Of a stretch of DNA of 64,000 bases, positions 35,401 through 43,807 are shown in pieces (position 1 is the first letter of the stretch; every line of letters begins with the position of its first letter). Position numbers and translations under genes: made by a program. The DNA lies in assembly GCA_963521065.1 (NCBI GenBank), contig CAUQTI010000006.1:62001-126000 (forward strand), read 5' to 3'. Origin of the DNA: IOR16 sp963521065 (lineage in GTDB: Bacteria > Bacillota > Clostridia > Peptostreptococcales > Anaerovoracaceae). The notes under the pieces are model-generated. The model had not been told where the DNA came from, did not search any database, and saw only the letters and a list, made by a program, of their open reading frames with translations.

Positions 35401-36890
35401 AAATTACCTTCGATATAACAGCTGACAACGGGAGCGGAAGTGCCGTAACCATCACAGGGCTGGAGATGATACCTGACCGCTATTACTCATTGCAGTCTTT
35501 ACTGGACTCCAATTTGTATACAGACTATATGAAGTTCAACGAATTAAAGAATACAACCTATTCGATTAAGGTAACAAAATTGGAAGGTGTGGAAAACCGC
35601 GGTATTTGGAATCAGCAGCTGAACTTGACGGTAAGAGGCCTTGCAGGAACGAGACAGCAGTTAATTGATGCAGCCTTTAATGGAGCAAATGGAGCCTTTG
35701 ACGGACAAGCCTCTTCATTAGAAGCATCTGTAGTCAGTGATCCGGCAAAGCTGAAGTGTACAAAATATTTTTCCGATGTCTTTGCGCCACAATTTTCTTC
35801 AGGTTATCCGAGACTGACTGCGGGAGATACCTCAATCAAAGTGGATTATATGCTTGACAAATCCTGCACAGTATACTGGCTTCTTTCCCCAAAGGGTGCT
35901 GTTGCGACGATGCCGGATGCCATTAAGCTGATCGACGGAAGTATTCGTCCGCAAGGAAGCAAGACGGGGAGTTTTTATGTAGCGAACCCGGATGTTGAAT
36001 TTACGGAGTTTATAAACGATTTAAAAGCAAATACAGATTATGAATTTTATTATACTGCAAAAGGGAATGCGGCCTCTGCTGTTGCGAAAAAAGAGATTCA
36101 AACAGAGCAGGTTGTAATACCGGATTACAAACCGGGCTACCCTCAGAAAAAGGGTCAGGGCGGTTCGCAGGCTTACGTTGATATGGGTGTTGTTGATGCA
36201 GACGCAGATGTGTACTGGGTTGTATATGAAACGGGAACGGTCAGCTCACTCACTCCGACAGAGATTGCGGGGATTGATGTGAAACCGGATTCTCGTGTCA
36301 TTGATTCTGGTCAGCTTTTCATCAGAGAAGATGAAACTGCAACAATTACTGTATCAAATTTAAATCCGGAACGTTTTTACGACATTTTCATTGTAATGAA
36401 AAATCCAATGTCAACACCAAACAGCGGAAATTGGTCTGCTGTAAAGACGGTTACCGGCATCACCTCGGCAGACACCGTGCCGCCGGCTATTGTTGATGGC
36501 AGTGTAATCACAAGTATTACGGATGTCAGCGGAACGGTCATGAAAAAGTATAATGGGTCATTGTCTGTTATATTTAGTGAGCCACTTTATTATTTAGACG
36601 CATTGAGCGGAACCAGAAAAAAACTCCAAAAAGATGTGCTGCAGCAGATGTTGTCCGATAATATTTCGGTCGGAACTGTTACCGTTAAGAGTGCGCCTTC
36701 GCTGGAAACAAACGGCGGGATTATCAGTTTTGTTCTGACTTTTGAAAATGTTATGGCAAACAGTTCGATGAATATTCCGAACAGTATCATCGATGTAAGC
36801 GGTAATAGTGCAGGCAAACTGAACATGAAATTCGTTGCAAATAAAGAGGATCCGGAGAACAGCGCATGGCTGGTCGAATTTGTGAGGTAA
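32439..36890 (+). CDS. Large S-layer-homology surface protein with repeated YP/YW modules
   Basis: A signal peptide (KKRGLKRYVATAAAFTILM, cleavage near AGNVYGAS) precedes three SLH domains (about 38-82, 92-146, 150-206), each with an ITRAE- or LTREQ-type end, which should bind wall polymer. Residues 210-445 look like a beta-helix with many V/I-x-G turns. Five modules beginning [GV]YP and containing YW lie at about 454, 565, 681, 1120 and 1230. Ig-like segments (LEFSEIVYD; VIFSEPLYY) occupy about 810-950 and the end. Total length is 1,483 residues. No sortase motif. It is translationally coupled to the PilZ gene. Confidence 0.85.
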   Translation: MSRKKRGLKRYVATAAAFTILMTPAFPLGDKLAGNVYGASWAEPYLNNLVSRNIMKGDVGGNLYPDRKITRAEFAAMVNRALGFTEKGKKSFSDVPKTAWYADDISIAANQGYLAGITSNTAGPELSLTREQAVTLLCRAVKIEEQAVDSLSFTDSKQFNNWSKGSIFAATEKGFVSGFSDQTFKPQKDITRAEVAKILSDMAGEIVNESRMIRVNYINGNVTLSKTGAGLRDTVIYGDLYITEGVGPGYVTLDNVKVLGDVIISGCGESNVGDSSIVANDCDFKRVIIDVGHDKKLSLIAEGDTVIEKTIVRSNAFLEERGRNAEAFEDIELDGPEKTTLDLSGEFDTVRVLGKQNTLSLRSGSIDRLIVDEVAEKSTVYLEKKTYTDELYTDVGTTVSGLGEIDSVLIMTNGTKIESLPNTITIRPGVKATINGKEMGSLDADNDREDPELWGGYPKMEEIDATYATALLKANKPGKIYWMIKKADSDSPSDDELMNPKNDKSIIKSGNLSVTAEKEASVKVSGLKSGERYTFYAIIEDLRENISDLEYDRFQTLDNVIPTMITGYPKAEAVYDDEGHKLKLEAVSTKDGTIYWAVLPKNSVAPTADILIQNSMRVPGAIKMGTSACSKNELATFYASGLEEATEYDVYMAVRDTSDNESRVLKISALTKDVTAPEFSKPVYPIVGAVTDKTVQMKYMTDERCTLYWAVYPRGTKVPAHYEPTTPPPLTELHTVEAQQAVINGSNALKNGKTNAVADKEGNFVINGLEVQTPYDLYFVLVDKSENKSMPVLKKEIITKDDILPTALVAFDESLVSEAGEPPVGSAIRLEFSEIVYDSVSTEKRALAQVPNSELSNFIKLYNTSNNPRTEVNVDFSQAKFSEEDGKTILTFTTGDQSSSNPAIQLASGNRYVFELKGIADAAGNKMKANAQGNVTRLVEFKTMAPFVNLKNIGSADDAHDLVFRIEPKIQNAAEELCYDTILETDAKITFDITADNGSGSAVTITGLEMIPDRYYSLQSLLDSNLYTDYMKFNELKNTTYSIKVTKLEGVENRGIWNQQLNLTVRGLAGTRQQLIDAAFNGANGAFDGQASSLEASVVSDPAKLKCTKYFSDVFAPQFSSGYPRLTAGDTSIKVDYMLDKSCTVYWLLSPKGAVATMPDAIKLIDGSIRPQGSKTGSFYVANPDVEFTEFINDLKANTDYEFYYTAKGNAASAVAKKEIQTEQVVIPDYKPGYPQKKGQGGSQAYVDMGVVDADADVYWVVYETGTVSSLTPTEIAGIDVKPDSRVIDSGQLFIREDETATITVSNLNPERFYDIFIVMKNPMSTPNSGNWSAVKTVTGITSADTVPPAIVDGSVITSITDVSGTVMKKYNGSLSVIFSEPLYYLDALSGTRKKLQKDVLQQMLSDNISVGTVTVKSAPSLETNGGIISFVLTFENVMANSSMNIPNSIIDVSGNSAGKLNMKFVANKEDPENSAWLVEFVR

Positions 36891-36933
36891 GCTTTCCTGC
36901 AGCCGACACGACAGACGGTGTTGGAAAAAACGG

Positions 36934-36962
36934 TTGAGAAGACTATTTTTTCGTAGTATAAT
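36934..36962 (+). promoter_or_regulatory. Sigma-A promoter upstream of flgB
   Basis: TTGAGA at 36934-36939, a 17-base spacer and TATAAT at 36957-36962. It sits between the SLH gene and flgB and starts the second flagellar cluster. The 36891-37024 interval contains nothing else recognisable. Confidence 0.75.
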
Positions 36963-37024
36963 AACATAGAATATTATGCACGAATTTTTTGAAAAAGGAA
37001 GGCATAAAAAAAAGGAGGCGTTTT

Positions 37025-37417
37025 ATGGATTGGCTTAATACAAATTCTATGCTGCTGACAGAAAAAACTTTAGATAATCTTTGGCAGCGGCAGCGTTTGA
37101 CCTTACAGAATATTGCAAATGCTGAAACACCGGGATACAAAGCCAAGTATGCCACATTTGAGGAAGAACTGAAGTTAAGCCTTTCAAAACTTGATCGAAA
37201 GAGAGCTTCTAAGGCAACGGAAGTCGGTGATAAAATCCGAGACTCTAAGCTGTGGATTCATGAAAGTCCGGAAGAGAGCACTCGTCTGGACGGGAATAAT
37301 GTACAGGTCGACGCAGAAAATTTGGAGCTGGTCAGGTCACAGTTCCAATATGAATATGCGCTGCGGCAGGCGACAGAAGAACTCAGTCGCCTACGAACAG
37401 CCATTACAGGTAGCTGA
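37025..37417 (+). CDS. flgB: Flagellar basal-body rod protein FlgB
   Basis: FlgB is a proximal rod subunit that partners FlgC. The 130-residue product has RLTLQNIANAETPGYKAKYA and ends in LVRSQFQYEYALRQATEELS plus a short tail, the FlgB pattern. AAAGGAGGCG precedes ATG 37025; an upstream in-frame ATG (36989) lacks a site. It is unusual in being 37 kb from flgC instead of directly before it. Confidence 0.92.
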   Translation: MDWLNTNSMLLTEKTLDNLWQRQRLTLQNIANAETPGYKAKYATFEEELKLSLSKLDRKRASKATEVGDKIRDSKLWIHESPEESTRLDGNNVQVDAENLELVRSQFQYEYALRQATEELSRLRTAITGS

Positions 37418-37492
37418 GCAATCGAATAAATAGAAAAATTGCTTTGGTAAATTGAAAAAATATACATAAAACAAAAATAGAGGAGATTGATT

Positions 37493-37855
37493 ATGGCAAA
37501 GATTTTACTAGTGGATGACGCGGCTTTTATGCGTATGATGATAAAAGACGTTTTGAAGAAGAATGGAATTGAGGATATCCATGAAGCTGCTGATGGAGCG
37601 CAGGCGATTGAAAAATACAACGAAGTTCATCCTGATTTAGTATTTATGGACATTACAATGCCGAATGTAGACGGATTGGAGGCTTTGAAAGCAATCAAAG
37701 CGGCAGATCCGAATGCGGTTGTTGTAATGTGTTCTGCGATGGGGCAGGAGGCTATGGTAATTGAAGCAATAAAAACGGGAGCAAAAGACTTCATTGTAAA
37801 ACCGTTTAAACCGGAACGCATATTGAAAACTTTAACATCATTGAATATCCAGTAA
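37493..37855 (+). CDS. cheY: Chemotaxis response regulator CheY
   Basis: This stand-alone receiver domain of 120 residues has the acidic pair DD at 8-9, phospho-acceptor Asp53 (FMDITMP), a switch Ser/Thr (VVMCSAMGQ) and Lys in IVKPFKPE. GAGGAG lies upstream of ATG 37493. Being flanked by flgB and flhA, it is the phospho-carrier that binds FliM and FliY. Confidence 0.95.
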   Translation: MAKILLVDDAAFMRMMIKDVLKKNGIEDIHEAADGAQAIEKYNEVHPDLVFMDITMPNVDGLEALKAIKAADPNAVVVMCSAMGQEAMVIEAIKTGAKDFIVKPFKPERILKTLTSLNIQ

Positions 37856-37900
37856 AATGAACCTTATGTTAAATTTTACTGAGGGAGATGGTGAAGTGAA

Positions 37901-39964
37901 TTGAGAAAAATAATAACCGACAACATTATAGCCGTATTTGTTGTGCTTGTCATTTTATTACTGATACTTCCCTTACCTCCATTTCTGCTTGATATGATGT
38001 TTATCATCAACATCACTATTTCACTGGTTATTTTACTGATCACCATGTATATCATGGAAGCATTGGAATTTTCTATTTTTCCGTCATTGCTGCTGATTAC
38101 TACCTTGTTTCGAATTTCGTTGAATATATCTTCAACGCGTTTGATTCTAACCAATCAAGGAGAAGCGGGAGCGGTTATCGCTACGTTCGGCTCTTTTGTT
38201 TTACAAGGAAATATTGTTGTTGGTGTTATTATCTTCTTAATTATTGTCTTGGTACAGTTTATCGTCATTACGAAAGGAGCCGAAAGAGTCGCAGAAGTTG
38301 CTGCAAGATTTACACTGGATGCAATGCCGGGTAAACAAATGGCAATCGATGCGGATCTGAGTTCCGGCTTGATTACCGAGGAACAGGCAAGAGAGCGGAG
38401 ATACAAAGTTCAAAAAGAAGCGGACTTTTATGGAGCGATGGATGGTGCTACGAAGATTGTAAAGGGCGATGCGATTATGTCGATTATCGTGACGATAATC
38501 AACTTCATCGGCGGACTTTTAATCGGTGTTATTCAGGCAGGCATACCTTTTAGTGAAGCAATTGGAATTTACTCGATTGCGACAATTGGAGACGGATTGG
38601 TTTCGCAGGTACCGGCGTTACTGATTTCCACGGCAACTGGTATGATTGTTACAAGAGCGGTATCGGAAGGCAGTTTAAATGTAGACGTAAAAAAACAATT
38701 TTTCTCACAGCCTACCGTATTAATGATTGCTGGCGGAATCATGGCGGCGATGGTTTTTATCCCCGGAGCACCGTTGATTCAGCCTCTCCTGTTGGCTTCT
38801 GTTTTGATTTTCCTGGGAATAAGATTAAAGCGAGAAAAAGCACGAGAAACACATATACAGCAGATTACAGAAGAAGAACAGCAGTACATACCGGATGAAT
38901 TTGATGAGAATTCATACTTTAAAGATATTAATAATATTTATTCCTTATTGACGGTAGAACCGATTGAAATGGAATTTGGATATAGCCTGATTCCGCTTGT
39001 AGATGAGAGTAGCGGAGGAAATTTAATCAATCGTATCGTTATATTTCGGCGTCAGTTTGCACAAGAAATGGGTTTTGTAGTACCATCAGTACGTTTACGG
39101 GACAATGCAATGCTGAATGCAAATCAATATGTAGTGAAAATGAAGGGTGAGGAAATTGCAAAAGGTGAATTGCTTGTTGATTACTACCTTGCATTAGAAC
39201 CCTCAAATCCAACCGGACAAGTTGATGGTATTGAGACAATTGAGCCAGCTTACGGAATACCAAGCCGTTGGATTACTCCTGAAAAAAAAGAACTGGCAGA
39301 AATATATGGATATACAGTAATCGATCCGCTTTCTGTTATGCTGACACATTTAACGGAAACGGTTCGCCGCCATGTTCATGAGCTTCTTACTCGGAGTGAG
39401 GTATCACAGCTTCTTGAAAATGTAAAAAAACTCTCACCGGAGCTAGTGGAAGAGGCAATTCCTAATATAATTTCTTATGCAAATTTTCAGAAAATACTGT
39501 ATAATCTTTTAAAAGAAGGCATTCCGATTCGAGATATGGTAACTATTTTAGAAACAATCGTTGATGCGGGAACGAGCACAAAAGATATGGATATGGTAAC
39601 AGAGAATATTCGTATCGCTTTAAAACGGACCATAACCCGAAAGTTTTGTGAAGCTGGTCAATTAAAGGTACTCACACTGGATTCTGAAGTGGAAAAAGTG
39701 ATACTTTCCAGCTTGACTAGAAGCGAACAGGGGATTTATTTAGCGTTGAGTCCCGATGTAATACAGCGGATTATAGGACAATTGTCCGAACTACTGAAAA
39801 AGTTTTCCTCATTCTCTCAGCCTCCTGTTATTTTAACAAGCCATGTAATTCGATTGTATTTTTATCGGATGGTGGAACAGTTCTATCCACATATTGAAGT
39901 TCTTTCATTTAGCGAGATCGCGAATGACGTCCAGATACAAGCATTGGGGAATATTGAGCTATAA
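37901..39964 (+). CDS. flhA: Flagellar export gate protein FlhA
   Basis: FlhA is the nonameric cytoplasmic ring of the export gate and uses the ion gradient. The 687-residue product has about eight N-terminal transmembrane helices, the conserved cytoplasmic loop FTLDAMPGKQMAIDADLSSG (FHIPEP family) and a large soluble C-domain (LTRSEVSQLLENVKKLSPEL). It starts at TTG 37901 after GAGGGAGATGG. The flhF and flhG genes that often follow are absent; fliA follows instead. Confidence 0.96.
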   Translation: MRKIITDNIIAVFVVLVILLLILPLPPFLLDMMFIINITISLVILLITMYIMEALEFSIFPSLLLITTLFRISLNISSTRLILTNQGEAGAVIATFGSFVLQGNIVVGVIIFLIIVLVQFIVITKGAERVAEVAARFTLDAMPGKQMAIDADLSSGLITEEQARERRYKVQKEADFYGAMDGATKIVKGDAIMSIIVTIINFIGGLLIGVIQAGIPFSEAIGIYSIATIGDGLVSQVPALLISTATGMIVTRAVSEGSLNVDVKKQFFSQPTVLMIAGGIMAAMVFIPGAPLIQPLLLASVLIFLGIRLKREKARETHIQQITEEEQQYIPDEFDENSYFKDINNIYSLLTVEPIEMEFGYSLIPLVDESSGGNLINRIVIFRRQFAQEMGFVVPSVRLRDNAMLNANQYVVKMKGEEIAKGELLVDYYLALEPSNPTGQVDGIETIEPAYGIPSRWITPEKKELAEIYGYTVIDPLSVMLTHLTETVRRHVHELLTRSEVSQLLENVKKLSPELVEEAIPNIISYANFQKILYNLLKEGIPIRDMVTILETIVDAGTSTKDMDMVTENIRIALKRTITRKFCEAGQLKVLTLDSEVEKVILSSLTRSEQGIYLALSPDVIQRIIGQLSELLKKFSSFSQPPVILTSHVIRLYFYRMVEQFYPHIEVLSFSEIANDVQIQALGNIEL

Positions 39965-39998
39965 TTTTGGAAAAGAAAAAACAATTGGGTGAACAGGT

Positions 39999-40763
39999 AT
40001 GGTAGAAGAGGGATTGATACAAAAAAACAACGAGGAACTTTTACAGGAATTTCTAAGGACAAGAGACGGCGTATTGAAGCGGGAGCTCGTCCTTCGGCAC
40101 AAAAATATGGTGCGCATGGTTGCGATGCAGATGCGGGGAGTCTATGCCAGCTTTGCAGAAATTGACGATATCATCAACGAAGGAATTATTGCACTGATGG
40201 GGGCATTAGAAAAATATGATCCTTCTAAGAATGTAAAATTTGAAAGTTATGCCTCGTTGCGAATTCGGGGAACCATTGTAGACTTGGCACGAAAGCAGGA
40301 CTGGGTTCCGAGAAGTATTCGCAAAATGGCTAAAAAAATGGATGAAGCAGAAAGCACCTTATATCTTTCTTTAGGTCGTTCTGCAAATGAACAGGAACTC
40401 GCAGACTATCTTGGAGTAAGCTTGGAAAAATACCGAAAAGTACTTGGGGAAACAGGGATGTATAACATATTATCCCTGGATGCCTTGGTTGACGGAATGA
40501 ATGGTGAGGCAGTATCTTGTCAGGTTGCGGCAACACAAGAGGAAGCACCTGGAGAAACACTGCAGAAAAAAGAACTGAGTAAACTTTTACAAGATGGAAT
40601 TGCGGAACTGAAAGAAAAAGAACAGCTTGTACTTTCCTTGTATTATCGGAAGGAATTGAATATGAAAGAGATTGCAAAGGTAATCGGAATCAGCGAGCCG
40701 CGTGTATCACAGATTCATTCAAATGCAATACGAAAGCTGAGACATTTTATAAAGAATTATTGA
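39999..40763 (+). CDS. fliA: Flagellar sigma factor FliA (sigma-D/sigma-28)
   Basis: FliA/SigD directs RNA polymerase to late flagellar and chemotaxis promoters and is held by FlgM. In 254 residues it shows region 2 (EIDDIINEGIIALMGALEKY with FESYASLRIRGTIVD), region 3 (DWVPRSIRKMAKKM) and region 4 (LNMKEIAKVIGISEPRVSQI). Its recognition sequence is seen upstream of flgM in this window. Confidence 0.95.
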   Translation: MVEEGLIQKNNEELLQEFLRTRDGVLKRELVLRHKNMVRMVAMQMRGVYASFAEIDDIINEGIIALMGALEKYDPSKNVKFESYASLRIRGTIVDLARKQDWVPRSIRKMAKKMDEAESTLYLSLGRSANEQELADYLGVSLEKYRKVLGETGMYNILSLDALVDGMNGEAVSCQVAATQEEAPGETLQKKELSKLLQDGIAELKEKEQLVLSLYYRKELNMKEIAKVIGISEPRVSQIHSNAIRKLRHFIKNY

Positions 40764-40796
40764 GTACCAAGCGCTGCATGAAAAGGGAGTAGAATT

Positions 40797-41549
40797 ATGT
40801 TTAAAGGGTTTTATACGTTGACATCAGGAATGCTGACACAACAGCATCGTTTAGACACAATCAGCAACAATATAACCAATGTTTCAACACCAGGCTTTAA
40901 AAAAGATACACTGCTAAGTACGACCTTTCGCGAAGAATTAACCTCAAGGACGGGAAGCGTCGATAAGAGCAACCCCAAAGCGCTAAACAACACCTCAATG
41001 ATTCAGGTACCGGATGAAGTTGTAACTGATTTTAGACAGGGGAGTTTTGATATGACCGGCGACCCCTTTCATTTTGCGATTGCAGGGGATGGCTTTTTTC
41101 AAGTCGAAACTCCAGACGGCCCCAGGTATACAAGAAATGGTGCTTTTACGCTGGATGAAGAAGGCTATTTATATTTGGAATCAGCAGGACGCGTCAGTGG
41201 TGAAAACGGTGCAATCCTATTAAAAACGGATGAATTCACAGTCGAACCGGACGGACGGATTATGATGGAAAATGGAACCGCCGCCGGACGTATCCAATGT
41301 GTTGATTTTGAAGATTACAATCAGCTCGTGAAAAGCGGTGAAGGACTTTTTTCCAATAATAACAATGCGAATGTTCTTCCTGCGCAAGCTTCTCTGAGAT
41401 GGAAAGAGTTAGAACGTTCTAATGTAGTCTCTATGGATGAAATGACAGACATGATGGGTGCACAGAGAGCACTGCAAAGTGAGAGTCAGATTTTAAAGAT
41501 TTATGATCAGATTATGCAGAAAGCAGTAAATGAAATCGGAAAAATTTAA
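40797..41549 (+). CDS. Flagellar rod protein, FlgF/FlhO type
   Basis: A 250-residue rod-family protein with N-terminal MFKGFYTLTSGMLTQQHRLD, NNITNVSTPGFKK, and C-terminal MDEMTDMMGAQRALQSESQI. The central FAIAGDGFFQVETPDGPRYT is the FlgF/FlgG signature. It is the first of two adjacent paralogues, as with flhO-flhP of B. subtilis, which form the distal rod. AAAGGGAG precedes the ATG. Confidence 0.9.
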   Translation: MFKGFYTLTSGMLTQQHRLDTISNNITNVSTPGFKKDTLLSTTFREELTSRTGSVDKSNPKALNNTSMIQVPDEVVTDFRQGSFDMTGDPFHFAIAGDGFFQVETPDGPRYTRNGAFTLDEEGYLYLESAGRVSGENGAILLKTDEFTVEPDGRIMMENGTAAGRIQCVDFEDYNQLVKSGEGLFSNNNNANVLPAQASLRWKELERSNVVSMDEMTDMMGAQRALQSESQILKIYDQIMQKAVNEIGKI

Positions 41550-41567
41550 GGATAGGAGGGATGAGTT

Positions 41568-42278
41568 TTGAACATTGCATTTTATACAGCAGCGGTAGGA
41601 GCGAATGCACAGCAGACACGCCTAGATACCATTGCGAATAATATGGCGAACTTTCAGACAGAGGGCTATAAGGCACAGAGTGCGCTTTTTTCAGATTTGC
41701 TTTACAGTAATATGAAAGCCCAGCCGCCGGGAGACGGGGATTTGACCGTGGGAAGCGGCACTCGTGCCGGCCAGACCAACATTAACTTTGAAAGCGGAGC
41801 TCCGATACAGACAGACGGAACCTTTGACTACGCAATCATGGGAGACGGCTATTTTGCAGTTTATAACATGGCTGAGGACCGATTGAACTATACTCGAAAT
41901 GGGAATTTCCACAAGGCGCAAATGGGAGAAAATGCGTTTTATTTAGCGGCGCAAAACGGAGATTTTGTTTTGGATAAAAACATGGAGTTAATCCCTGTGA
42001 ATTCAAATGAAGAAGAGCTTGATATCGGAGTATTTGATTTTGCAAATAAAAGCGGAATACTCTTACAGGGTGAAAACCGTTTTATGCCAGTTGAACGAAA
42101 CGGAGACCCGATATTACAAACCGACGTTACTTTAAAAAGGGGATATTTGGAAGGATCTAATGTCGATTTACCTTATGAGATGACAAAAATGATTGAAACG
42201 GAACGAGCCTACCAGTTATCTCTTCGTATGATTAAGACTTCAGATGAAATTGAGGAAACAATTAATACAATGAGGTAG
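41568..42278 (+). CDS. Flagellar rod protein, FlgG/FlhP type
   Basis: The 236-residue paralogue of the gene before it: NIAFYTAAVGANAQQTRLD, NNMANFQTEGYKAQ, then FDYAIMGDGYFAVYN and a C-terminal MTKMIETERAYQLSLRMIK. Together the pair should make the distal rod. It starts at TTG 41568 after TAGGAGGGATG. Confidence 0.9.
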   Translation: MNIAFYTAAVGANAQQTRLDTIANNMANFQTEGYKAQSALFSDLLYSNMKAQPPGDGDLTVGSGTRAGQTNINFESGAPIQTDGTFDYAIMGDGYFAVYNMAEDRLNYTRNGNFHKAQMGENAFYLAAQNGDFVLDKNMELIPVNSNEEELDIGVFDFANKSGILLQGENRFMPVERNGDPILQTDVTLKRGYLEGSNVDLPYEMTKMIETERAYQLSLRMIKTSDEIEETINTMR

Positions 42279-42299
42279 TAAGAAAGTGAGGCGTTTGTT

Positions 42300-43793
42300 G
42301 TGAGCCAGACAGCTGAAAATTTGGATGCATTGGAAAATGAAGAAAAAGTGATCTTACCCCCGACTCTGGATATTAAAATCAGTCCAGACCGAATGATGGC
42401 ATTTTTAAGAGTATCAAATGTGCCGGATTCGGATTATGAACTAGATAAGGAATATGTCCTGGAAGCTCTAAAGGAAAGAGAAATTGTTTTTGGTGTCCTT
42501 GAAAACGAGATTCAAGAGTATTGTATACAAAGAAAATATTTTAGAGAATTAAAAGTAGCTAAGGGTGTGGAACCCCTCAATGGGGAGGATGGAAGCGTTG
42601 TCTATCATTTTGATACGCAGCCGAAGAATCTTCCGAAGGAATTGAAGGATGGCTCAGTGGACTTTAAAGATATTTCGCTCATTCAAAATGTAAAAACGGG
42701 AGATTTGCTGTGTGAAATTGTTTTGCCGACTGACGGCACTCCCGGCAAAGATATTTTTGGAAGTGAGGTTGCACCGAAGCCCGGCGTAATGCCTGCACTT
42801 GCTGCCGGAAAGAATGTGTCTGTTTCTGATGACGGATTACGCTATTTAGCGGCGGTAGATGGGCGAATTGAATACATAAAAGATTTGATTTCTATTGAAG
42901 AGGTTTTCCATGTAAAAGGAGATGTCGGTCCGGAGACAGGAAACATATCTTTCAATGGTAGTGTGATTATTTCCGGTAATGTAACAGATGGGTTTCGTGT
43001 GGAAGCAAAAAAAGACATCATCATTAACGGTCGGGTAGAAGGTGCCGATATAAAAACAGATCAAAACGTATTAATTCGAAGCGGAATGAATGGAATGAAG
43101 CGGGGAACGATACAGGCGGGCGGTGATGTAACAAGCCGTTTTATAGAAAATGCAACCGTTACCTGCGGCTGTAATTTTTACAGCGAATGTACTCTGAATG
43201 CAAAGATACAGGCAGGCGGTTCAATCATTATGAAGGGTAAGCGAGCTGCTATGATTGGCGGAACCTATGTTGCAGGAGATGCAATCATAGCCAAAGAAAT
43301 TGGAAGCGAATTAAATATTCCGATGGAAATTTGTATTGAACCAGAATGGTATGCGATGCAGGTAGAAGGCAAAAGCGCAGAAGAGGTGTCGTATGCTTTC
43401 TTAGACCAGGATGAGCTGAAAGAGAAAATACATGAAATAGAAAAAGAAGCGGATCGTTTTGCAAGCGTACTGCAAGATGTTGTAAGCGGGAGAAAAAAGG
43501 TTGAGCCGAAACAGAAAACCTTATATATGAAACAGCTGATGGGAATGCGTGAGGAGAAAATGCGTGGGGTACACCATTTGCAGGAAAAACTGGATCGCAG
43601 TGTTTCTTACCATGAAAGCCACGATTTTGCAGTTACTTGCACCGGGAAAATATACCCTGGTGTTCGTATGAAGCTTTGCGGAATTATGATGCGAGTTGAA
43701 CATACGGGAACAAATCAAAAATACTATGTGGATAAGGGAGAGATTCTAGTTGGAGCTCCTACGGCGAATAGTGAAATACCGGTTAAAGATTGA
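42300..43793 (+). CDS. FapA/DUF342-family polymerising protein
   Basis: The 497-residue protein has the DUF342 core: DGTPGKDIFGSEVAPKPG, LRYLAAVDGRIEY, and a right-handed beta-helix marked by GNISFNGSVIISGNV, IIINGRVEGADIK and GTYVAGDAIIAKEIG. The C-terminal third is coiled coil and beta. Family members polymerise and recruit proteins to membranes; the flagellar role is unknown. It begins at GTG 42300 and precedes cheC by 14 bases. Confidence 0.85.
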   Translation: MSQTAENLDALENEEKVILPPTLDIKISPDRMMAFLRVSNVPDSDYELDKEYVLEALKEREIVFGVLENEIQEYCIQRKYFRELKVAKGVEPLNGEDGSVVYHFDTQPKNLPKELKDGSVDFKDISLIQNVKTGDLLCEIVLPTDGTPGKDIFGSEVAPKPGVMPALAAGKNVSVSDDGLRYLAAVDGRIEYIKDLISIEEVFHVKGDVGPETGNISFNGSVIISGNVTDGFRVEAKKDIIINGRVEGADIKTDQNVLIRSGMNGMKRGTIQAGGDVTSRFIENATVTCGCNFYSECTLNAKIQAGGSIIMKGKRAAMIGGTYVAGDAIIAKEIGSELNIPMEICIEPEWYAMQVEGKSAEEVSYAFLDQDELKEKIHEIEKEADRFASVLQDVVSGRKKVEPKQKTLYMKQLMGMREEKMRGVHHLQEKLDRSVSYHESHDFAVTCTGKIYPGVRMKLCGIMMRVEHTGTNQKYYVDKGEILVGAPTANSEIPVKD

Positions 43794-43807
43794 AAAGAGG
43801 AATTTGA

